From positions 1 to 38,047 of the forward strand of contig MU119613.1 in assembly GCA_014904845.1 (NCBI GenBank): a DNA stretch of 38,047 nt, written 5' to 3'. The notes under the pieces are model-generated. The model saw only the letters and a list, made by a program, of their open reading frames with translations, did no database searches and had not been told where the DNA came from. Below, in pieces: positions 30,569 to 38,047 of this stretch. How positions within the stretch are numbered: position 1 is the first letter of the stretch; each line of letters opens with the position of its first letter. The translations under genes and the position numbers were made by a program. This DNA comes from Acephala macrosclerotiorum. Its lineage: Eukaryota > Ascomycota > Leotiomycetes > Helotiales > Mollisiaceae.

Positions 30569-33500
30569 TCACAACTCAACCTCAGGGTAGGTGTGGTTGC
30601 CGGTCGTTGACATCAGCGAGATTTCGTGCCAGCCAGAACCATCTTGAGCCGACTCAAAAGCTTCAGCGCGAGCTCTGAGTCTGTCTTCAGATACCTCAGA
30701 CTCTTGGCTCTGCTCTCGAGCTTGAGCAACAACAATCTCGGTGACCACGGGGTTCGGGGTAGTCACGTCGACGACGAGCACACCATCCTCGTCAAGTTCA
30801 TCCAGTTCATCCATCTCATCGTTTTCGTCATCTTCGGAACTGTAAAGACCAACTTCTCTTCTCAAATCCCGATATTCTTCGTGGAGAGCGCTATAAGCAT
30901 TGACGAGATTGTTTTGCTGGTTTTTCAGATCATCATACTGAGCTCGTACTTGATTGTACATTGCCTCGTAATCTGGCTCTTCGTCTTTGGAGGGGTCATC
31001 ATCTTGAGATGATCCATCATCTCCTTCGTCTTCCGAATCAGGGTCATCAATGAAACTGTCTTCATAGTCATAGTCCTCCAAGTCGTGGAACTCCTTGCTG
31101 TTGGCTGAATCTTGAGAATCATATGCAGAGGAGTCATCATCCAAGCAGTAGCCGACAAGAGATCTGCGTCTCTCACCCTCGAGGAGTTCGTCGGTCTCTT
31201 CATCAACTGCAATGCCTGGTCGTCTTCGAGTTCCAACTCTCATCAAATCTCGTTCAGTGCCCGCTCCAATGTCATCTCCATCCACAACCGTAAAGTAAGG
31301 GGGTTCATCTAGCGCGTCGCAAAGATTCCCAGTGCATGATCCATCTGGGCCGCCCCAAAGTTCGTGGCCACATCGCTCGCATCTGAAAATTCCATCGACA
31401 TGATCGAAAACAACTCCTTCGTATTCGTAACTCTCAGGGTCGTTCGCCCAATACTCTCCTGGGTGGATGTCGGGGTTGAGAGGGTGGATTGCGCAGGTGC
31501 TCGATGGAATCGCTTCTGTCTCAATGGCAGGTGTAGAGGTAATATCACTGGCAATTGGTTGCTCGATCACAGCTTGCTCATAACTTGGCTGGCTGCGCTC
31601 CTCAGAATTCGTGATTAGTGAAGAGTGAGATCCATCATAATCGAGGCGTACACGCTTGACCTCTCCATCTTCGAATTGATCGTGAATTGCTTTTCGTCTC
31701 AGACTTTGAGACTTGGAGTTCGGAGAGACAGCAAGGATTGTGCGAGGTGGTGTTGTTCTGACCAGCGTCTCCGATGTGGGAAGAATCTCCTCGCCGTCAG
31801 GACCAAATGGTCTCAGACGGCCCAAGTTATTCCTTCGGAAGACAACAGGATAGGGGACAGACTCGCCAAAGTGGTTGCTACCTAGTAAGGGCCGTATCAT
31901 CTGTTCTGGACTGCCGAGAATGGCCGGGTGAGATGATTGAGAATCCGTGGTGGTATGTGTTTGCTGACTCTCACGCCTAGGAGCTCGACTTTCAAGCCAT
32001 TCTTCCATCTCTGCCTCATGTCGAAAGTTCTTGGCCGTACACCAACGGCCGAAGAGACCGCTGATGTTAATACCAGCTTCATGGTGTTAGCAGGGCAGAT
32101 GTATAAATGATGAGTATACGCACCTTCAGTCCAATATTGTTCATCGACCGTACACTGATAGACGTCGCGCGGTTTAAATGCCTTAACGAGGTCGTACAAC
32201 TCGTCATAGGACGAATGCCGAGAGTATGGAAACGTGATTACTCTAGGCAGCCCATTGCTAGATCCTTGACTTTCAATATTCTCGGTTCTGCCAGAACTTT
32301 TCTCCCTCGCCGACTGAGCCAGTGCTTTTAAGATTTCTGGAAGTTCAAGTGAGTCTTCTCCGACATTCATACTAATAGTATTGAGAGATATGCGCTGGCT
32401 TGCAGCGCGCAGACCAGCAGCAAGCATCTTCTTTACTTCCGGCAAAGCGGGATCATTCACCAGGTCTAGCCTTGGCAGTGTCAGCGGCTTCAAAGGAAAT
32501 ATTGCAGTGTCACTTACAAGTTCAGAAGCTGCTCGAAGCCAGCGTCAAGTTCCAGTTCTGGATGCCGACTCAAATCTTCGCCACCTCCGCCAACGCCGAC
32601 TTCTGCTATCTCAGCACCATCTTTGGTTCTTGTGACGATAGGCCGAATCCAGACTATATTCTTTGTATTCTCGTCAATGCTTTGACACAAGCCCTTTTCA
32701 CAACTGTGCAATCGAACAGTGTGATCGTCGGTGAGACAACCAGGTATAGGCGTGTTACCGCATGTGAAACCAGTGAGCACAGGGCCTTCATGTGCCAATG
32801 CAGCAATACTTTCGCTGGTTGGATCAGCGGCATTGCCACGAAGAGCTTTATACAGCCTCAGCTTGTAGATATCGACATGAATCTGTTTCTGGATTAGCTC
32901 ATGCACGATATGACTCGGGGTGTCACTTGCAGGAGTGCTCAAGGCCTTTGAAAGGGCCATCCAAACCTCTTCATACCCGAACGTCCAAGCAGAAAAGTGA
33001 AATACGGTATCCTTCGGATACTCTGACACCTTCTGCAGAAGTTCTTTAAGACCATCGGCCTTGGTTGGGAACCTCATCTTCGAGGTATTGCTCGTGTCCA
33101 GATACATGCAATCGAGTATCTTCAGCTGATTGGCATACTCAATCATGAAAGGACTCCGAGTCAAGTTATTGATCCACCAGGGTTCCGATCGAATGTCGCC
33201 TGTGTACAAGACCGCTTTGCCATTGCCCTCAAACACTGACTGGTGTCAGTTACTGGCGACTCTCCTCGAAAAGTGAAACCTACAGAACATGACAGCTCCT
33301 GTGCAGTGGTTTGCATCAAAAAGAGTGACTTGAATCTCATTGCCTGGCGTGAGTTCGATTCTCGTCGGAGTTTCGAGAGGAATCGGCTTCTGCGAAATGT
33401 CAGGGAAGGTGCAACAGGCGGATTTGGACACAACCTACCAAGAGATTCTTCAACCTCTTGTACTGCGGCTTTCGAACTTCTGTCACGCCGGTCGCGAACA

Positions 33501-33796
33501 AGACTCTGTGGATCTTTCGCTCGAGGCGAATGAGGATCTCTCTGGTCGCAGCAGAGCAGTACAGACTTGGGCACCTGATTAGCGAAGGCTTCTGGAAGAC
33601 CAAACGTGCCTTACAAAGGTGATTTGAAGGACTCAAGCCCTTCCAGATGATCGCTGTGTACATGACTAAGGAAGCAGGCAAGAGGAACCTGTGTTCCAGG
33701 ACGAACGCGGAAGTAGTCAACTGCAATTATGAGCACTTGTCTCTCGAGATCTCGAGGAGCTTGAACATGCCTGATCACTCCCTTAAAAGTCGACAT
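30569..33796 (-). CDS. Artemis/SNM1-type DNA-repair nuclease with long acidic zinc-ribbon-like tail
   Basis: Six exons (33615-33796, 33439-33565, 33284-33389, 32518-33235, 32124-32470, 30569-32076) join over introns of 47-49 nt into 995 residues with every phase matching. The metallo-beta-lactamase core begins PLACFLSHVHSDHLEGLESF (metal-binding HxHxDH), then FDANHCTGAVMF and AVLYTGDIRSE. YLDTSNTS marks the beta-CASP region, and YDELYDLVKAFKPRDVYQC with GLFGRWCTAKNF is the DRMBL-type end. Such enzymes open hairpins or trim damaged DNA ends during double-strand-break or crosslink repair. After about residue 515 comes a 480-residue extension. It has a CERC...C...C cluster (C-x2-C-x11-C-x4-C, near 726-746), highly acidic Asp/Glu/Ser tracts, and a short predicted coiled coil (YNQVRAQYDDLKNQQNNLVN). 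Start: ATG 33796 (MSTFKG), matching the family N-terminus I remember, though residues 7-27 look like an insertion or a retained intron. Intact. Confidence 0.88.
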
Positions 33797-34753
33797 CTTG
33801 GCTGCGCATCAAAGTCGAGCATTCCACATGGTCGTGGTGCCGCCTTGTGATGAAGGTAAAGTCGCGGAGGAAAGAAGGTCGAGACGCGACTTTAGGGTTC
33901 GCGCTAGCGACTCGTCGGCACGTGACTCATTTCTCGAGTCTTCCCAGTGCTGGGCTTTCTCGATGCTTCCTTCCCAGTCAAGTTTTCGTTCGACGCTTTC
34001 GTCTTATCTCATCAATCTGTGAGATCTCATTGTCGGACTGGAAAATCGCTGCCTGGCCGCCACCTATTGTCCGTTTTAATATCTGACACCTGCTCCTGCT
34101 TTCGATCGCTATATTTCATTAGTGGGAGCTTTTGTTACCAATTGGCTCTTCAAGGAATTCCAGAGCGCTTTCTGCCTATCATTGTCGCGATCGCGCTTTA
34201 CATCTCAGCCCTCCTCCTGCTTAGTCTAAATCTTCGACTTTAGGAAAGTACCCCTTTCTGCGATCGATTCAGCCGAAGGTAGTATGATCCTCTCCTCCTG
34301 TGTGGCTTCTCTTCTATCCCACCTTGGGAACTGAAGCTCTCTGGGTCGACTGGGGTTACCAGTTCTTCGGTAGATAGACCAAGTGAATGCCACCAACCAT
34401 TTCATGATAGCAGATTCCTTAGCAGAGTATTTTGCTGAAATTTCGTGGAAACCCGCCCTATTTCAGAACCTGCTTCTGGACCTACAGGCTGGGATTCTTG
34501 GCCTCATATCATAGATTGGTTTGTTATCTTTGATCAAAGACCAAGAGTGGGATCAGATGCAGTTTGGCATTGATAATATCGGATTCTTCGCCTGCCAACG
34601 ACACTGTTTCGAGCTAAAAGTCATTGTCGAAATGAACTATCCAGAATGTTGGGAGCGGTGAGAGTGGGCATTTTCTCGTTGATTGTGAGTATGTAAGGAT
34701 GAGGCTTACCTCCTGCGGATACCAAGTTCAGGTTTCTCTGCACCGAACTTATC
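33797..34753. other. Intergenic, divergent promoters
   Basis: The nuclease and the deaminase-like gene diverge from this interval of about 950 nt. Hydrophobic short frames (33947-34243) are not supported as genes. No repeat or RNA gene seen. Confidence 0.5.
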
Positions 34754-35693
34754 ATGCTTCTCCCCGAGACCCTCGCGGTGATCGCATCGCTTGCTTCAGC
34801 AGCAGCAGCTGGCTTGACTGTTGCCAATGATGATCAAGACATGAGCAATCTCGTTGTCAATGGAATTTCTTACGCTACGCGAGTGAAATACATGCGATTG
34901 GTTAGTCCCAGAGTTCTACCCCGTGTTGTTCCAAAGGCCTCGTGCTTACATCTCCGCAGACCAACGAGGCCTTGTACAATCAAAGTGGACCATGTCCCTT
35001 TGCCTCATTCGGTGCCATAATTGTCAACCATACCGCAGATGAGATCGTCTGTCAAGGCGCAAACTTCAGAACTGGTGATCCCACGTGAATTCTGCGAACC
35101 GCAATTCGGTGCTTTTACTGACCCTTCCCAGTATTCACGGCGAGATCTCAGCAATCAACGCCTGGACAGCTGTCTTCGCTGCCAGGAACGTGACACCGAC
35201 TGAGATCTACGCTGCATGGGGTGAACTTTCACTCTACACAAACGCAGAATCGTGCCCCATGCGCGCCTCTGCGATCAGATGGTCTGGTTTCAAAGGTAAG
35301 CTCACGACCCAGACCTCAATTGCGAGCATTTTTTCTAACCAGTTGCAGAATATGTCTATGGAACACAATTCAGCACAACTACAACGTCGGCTGGGGTGTC
35401 ATGACCCTCTCATCATACGATGTCTTCCAGCAAAGTCGTCAGCTCCCAGGATATCAAACATCCATGCTCGGTCAAATTCTCACCAACGAGACAGACCCGC
35501 TGTTTTCACGGCAGTACAATGAAGTGCGTTCCTTTTCCACAGATTTTTATATTGGTGCTAATCTGTCTCACAGTCATATCCATGTCCAAATGCTTGTGTC
35601 AAGCAGTACAGTGCTTCGAGAGGTTATCAGTTGTGTGTTGAGCCTACAAACTCTACGACCACGAAGAGAGAGGTGCATAATCATGCCCATTGA
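34754..35693 (+). pseudogene. Secreted cytidine/dCMP-deaminase-like protein, disrupted
   Basis: Five exons are visible: 34754-34900, 34960-35084, 35132-35295, 35349-35523 and 35574-35693. All junctions have GT/AG ends, with phases matching apart from one break. A signal peptide (MLLPETLAVIASLASAAAAG) precedes RLTNEALYNQSGPCPFASFG and IHGEISAINAWTAVFAARNV, where His-Gly-Glu supplies the zinc His and catalytic Glu. LSLYTNAESCPMRASAIRW follows, and a Cys-containing tail (YPCPNACVKQYSAS). Two faults: the second zinc Cys expected in the PCxxC-type motif is Arg (CGC, near 35261), and inside exon 4 the frame slips by one base. EYVYGTQ occupies one frame while VGWGVMTLSSYDVFQQ continues in another, consistent with one missing base near 35368-35372. 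These secreted deaminase-fold proteins have no firmly known substrate to my knowledge. The His/Glu site survives but metal binding is probably lost, so the gene looks dead or non-catalytic. Confidence 0.75.
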
Positions 35694-35940
35694 TTGGAAG
35701 CATGAGTGCGAGTAATTATAATATCCGGATGCTTGATTGAAGTCTGAATATTCTCGGGGCTATCATCTCGCACTCGCAACAAGAGCATCAAAATCACTGC
35801 CACATATTTCCACCAGTTTCGTCGCACCACTTCATTTCATCTCAGAACAAACTCAACATCAGACTACTTCCCCATTGAAAGCCGAACCATTCAGTTACAG
35901 TTTCTTCCTTCTTACTCTCACAAAATTCTCTAATCTCTCC

Positions 35941-36099
35941 TCACTGAAGACCATGTCTGCAGTTCGAACATTCCCTATATCTCTGTTCCATCCACTCTTC
36001 GATATCCTCCGCATCGCAGCCGTTGCGGATCTGGCACTGTCGGACACCACGGAAGAAGATATGACCACAGGTATAGGCGTCAAATTTTCGGAGGCACAT
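35941..36099 (-). CDS. 52-residue Cys-rich zinc-binding-like protein
   Basis: A short ORF with ATG at 36099 and TGA at 35941. It reads MCLRKFDAYTCGHIFFRGVR, then QCQIRNGCDAEDIEEWM and ends RECSNCRHGLQ. Start MC..., then C-G-H, a spaced Cys pair and a final C-x2-C match a very common but uncharacterised class of small fungal proteins that begin MC...YxCGH and end with CxxC. Six Cys and one or two His suggest a single zinc-bound fold. The last codons (CTTCA-GTGAGG) form a possible donor, so a further exon may follow downstream. No signal peptide, so it is probably intracellular. The opposite strand frame at 35737-36117 has no protein character by comparison. Function unknown. Confidence 0.5.
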   Translation of the reverse strand: MCLRKFDAYTCGHIFFRGVRQCQIRNGCDAEDIEEWMEQRYRECSNCRHGLQ

Positions 36100-37040
36100 G
36101 CTTGCCGGAGGGTTTAGTGTGGGATGTCAAAATTGTGTGCTTGAAGCTGGGTAAGTGGGGTATGCGATCTGAGAAGGGTTGGAGCAAGAGGTGGATGCTG
36201 ACGAAGAGTGAATTGTGATGGGCGGAGGCACCGAGTTGATGTATATTGGCTACGGACAATAATGAGGAGCAAGAGAGGGACGAGCAGCAGGAGTCGCAAT
36301 GTTTTTCTGTGAGACACAAAAGAATGAGCAAGGTAAGTGAAAGAAAGCAAGACAATCTATTGTGCTGAAACGGCCCCAGAAAAAACCTCATTGTCGACTA
36401 TGTTCTAACTCCAACGCAATATCACAAAGAGCACGTTTCGAAACACCACCATGATCAGAAGTCCATCCTAGCGTCGTCCTCAACACCATCATCAAAATCC
36501 CGTTCTCTGCACCATCCCCGAGTGCTGCCATTGCTTCCTAGCCACTTTATCTGTTTCTCCGACAGGCAAGACATTTCCCAGAATGGATCAATGGTGTACC
36601 CATTGTGGCACGACAATCATGTCTCCCACAGCCCACACGTCTCCAGAATTCGAGGTGGCCGCAGTCGCTAAAGATCCAATGGATGTTTTGACACATTTTG
36701 GTGGATGTTTGGTGCTCTAGGAGGAATTTGTAGTTTCGAGAATAATCTTGGAGCGGAGGAGGTGGATTTGAGTTTGACTTCGATTGTAAGAACTGGATTT
36801 GATTGTATGTTGAAATTTGCTGGAGTTCGCGGTTTGGAATGCATCCACAATCTCTCAGACGGAGCTACTTATATACGATATCATACCTCTTCAGAGGCGT
36901 ACCATCAGAAATGGGAGGCATCTCGAAGTTCGTAGAACGTGGTCCACTTGTTAGCTTGCCCCGAATCTTTGTCGTTTTTGAAGTCTATGAGATCTTTTGG
37001 AACATCACAAATTGTCTCTGAAAGCGCTAACATGGATTCT
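36100..37040. other. Intergenic, no supported gene
   Basis: Several weak frames exist. One plus-strand ORF at 36582 begins MDQWCTHCGTT and another starts at 36705. Neither joins into a convincing gene and the minus strand shows nothing recognisable. Confidence 0.45.
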
Positions 37041-37049
37041 CTCTGTTCA

Positions 37050-37483
37050 AGTCGAGGTCTTAGTGTTGCACAGAATTGGCAAGAACATCAAAGAGCGAGA
37101 AGAACAAACATTAGCAGGTCTCAACGCCATAGAAGCTATGAGATCTGTATTCAGAAGGCTTCGTACTCAAACAACTTCAAACGAGACTTTATTGATAAGT
37201 GTAAGAACGATACATCGAATTATTTCAAGGGCAGAGAAACACTAGGATCGTTCTTAGGACGCCGCCATCGGATGCTTATTCTTCATCAATGTCTAGCAGC
37301 CCAAGCTCTACTCCAAACGACGCTACTTGCGTGCCCAGCAAGCAGAACAATTCCCATGATGATGCCGCCATTCCTTCCGCACGACAAGAGTTGATTGGCA
37401 GGGATTGGATTTTGAACATAGCCTCGTGCAGTAGAATTCGATGTGGTGGCAATCGAAACGCCAGTAGGTCTTGGTGCACATAG
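37050..37483 (+). pseudogene. Degenerate hydrophilic frame of unknown family
   Basis: After a branch-like GCTAAC and TTCAAG acceptor near 37050, a plus frame reads VLVLHRIGKNIKEREEQTLA, AIEAMRSVFRRLRTQ, TIHRIISRAEKH and stops at TAG 37243-37245. One base over, the sequence continues as RIVLRTPPSDAYSSSMSSSP and QELIGRDWILNIASCSRIRC to a stop at 37481. A single-base break near 37243 would explain this. I do not recognise the protein, and no start codon region is certain. It adjoins the AT-rich block. Confidence 0.25.
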
Positions 37484-37485
37484 CC

Positions 37486-37502
37486 TTTTTTTTTTTTTTT
37501 TT
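37486..37502. repeat. Poly(T)17 tract
   Basis: Seventeen consecutive T, i.e. an A17 run on the minus strand, about 240 nt inside the right AT-rich boundary. No retroelement body is identifiable beside it. Confidence 0.85.
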
Positions 37503-37744
37503 GGTTTGGAGATTAGAAATTCAGATGTTGGAAAAAATCGAAGAGAGATGCTGGAGCGTTGGACGATGATAGATTGAGGACGGGTTTTGGAGATGCTACC
37601 ACTGTGACTTCCGTCCAAAGTGAGCATTAAATAAGGAAGTGAGATGGAACTCAGCAGAAAAACTCTTGTGTACAATGAATTTTATGTTTTAAAGTTACAA
37701 TGTCTTTAGAAGTAAGAGCTGGGGCCACCAAACACGGCCCACCC

Positions 37745-38047
37745 CACCATTTTACACCAAAACACCCCTTTTACATTTATTTATATCTCTATAACGCGTT
37801 AATTTAAGTTAATAAAAAACTTCTTATATTCTTAATTTTTACTAAATACATTTTTTGTATGATTCAAAAATTAAATTAAATGTGAAATGCAAAAATTGTA
37901 TGTAGTTAATTATGAAAGAAAAAGAAAATCGCTTAATTTACATTCAAATTTATGAAAATTTTAATATTTCCCACTTTACTTATATATAAAACTTGCAATT
38001 TAAAATATTAATTTTAGAATTTTTAATATAATTAAATTTAAATAAAT
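37745..38047. other. AT-rich block, right edge
   Basis: After a C-rich stretch (37740-37775), composition falls abruptly to mostly A and T through the end of the window, with TTAAT and AAATT words throughout and no open coding frame. This mirrors the left edge and is typical of RIP-degraded repeat DNA. No element can be named. Confidence 0.7.

Noticed and set aside
35737..36117. 126-codon plus frame overlapping the Cys-rich ORF
   Set aside because: Low-complexity Ser/Thr/Leu text without motif. The minus-strand Cys pattern is more convincing.
36582..36720. Plus ORF beginning MDQWCTHCGTT, a possible small zinc protein
   Set aside because: Only three Cys in the expected context and no homology recalled. 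Too weak to list as a gene.

Overview
The window is fungal nuclear DNA, almost certainly a filamentous ascomycete. Genes are broken by many short introns (about 46-124 nt, GTRNGT-type donors, CTAAC-like branch points), and the protein set is typical: Zn2Cys6 regulator, GCN5, 9-1-1 clamp subunit, fungal TauD-like oxygenase, MFS sugar porter, HET-type fragment. A Leotiomycetes-like genome is my guess, not a demonstrated fact. Both ends (about 1-310 and 37745-38047) drop into very AT-rich DNA, so the window is a GC-balanced gene island between AT-rich blocks.

Layout. 0.3-0.6 kb: HET-like N-terminal fragment. 1.2-4.7 kb: conserved housekeeping genes: Rad1 checkpoint clamp (-), a hidden three-exon two-TM mitochondrial-type protein (-), and GCN5 acetyltransferase (+). 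5.3-10 kb: decayed accessory genes: a Mn-type CDF transporter with two in-frame TAGs, a type-B carboxylesterase with frame breaks and a TAG but an intact catalytic triad, and a SnoaL/NTF2-like gene whose apparent start codon is ATA. 10-14.5 kb: gene-poor, with one degenerate frame. 14.6-22.1 kb: sulfite oxidase (+), a regulator with two tandem Zn2Cys6 clusters (-, one in-frame TGA beside a splice donor), and divergently from it a TauD/TfdA-family dioxygenase (+). 22.7-25.6 kb: a disrupted Ser/Pro-rich gene and an intact MFS sugar transporter (-). 27.3-28.4 kb: a conserved unknown protein. 30.6-33.8 kb: an Artemis/SNM1-type nuclease (-) with a long acidic C-terminal extension carrying a four-Cys cluster. 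34.8-36.1 kb: a broken secreted deaminase-like gene and a 52-residue Cys-rich ORF.

Two themes stand out. First, sulfite oxidase, the regulator and the TauD-like oxygenase lie side by side. If the oxygenase desulfonates taurine-like compounds, it would release sulfite, which sulfite oxidase would convert to sulfate, giving a candidate sulfonate-use locus. Second, several genes in unrelated families carry isolated nonsense codons or a lost start, each explicable as one C:G to T:A transition. This is what RIP-like mutation leaking from nearby AT-rich repeats would leave, and conserved genes between them are untouched. All gene models here were spliced by eye from reading-frame continuity and intron signals. 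No database search was run.
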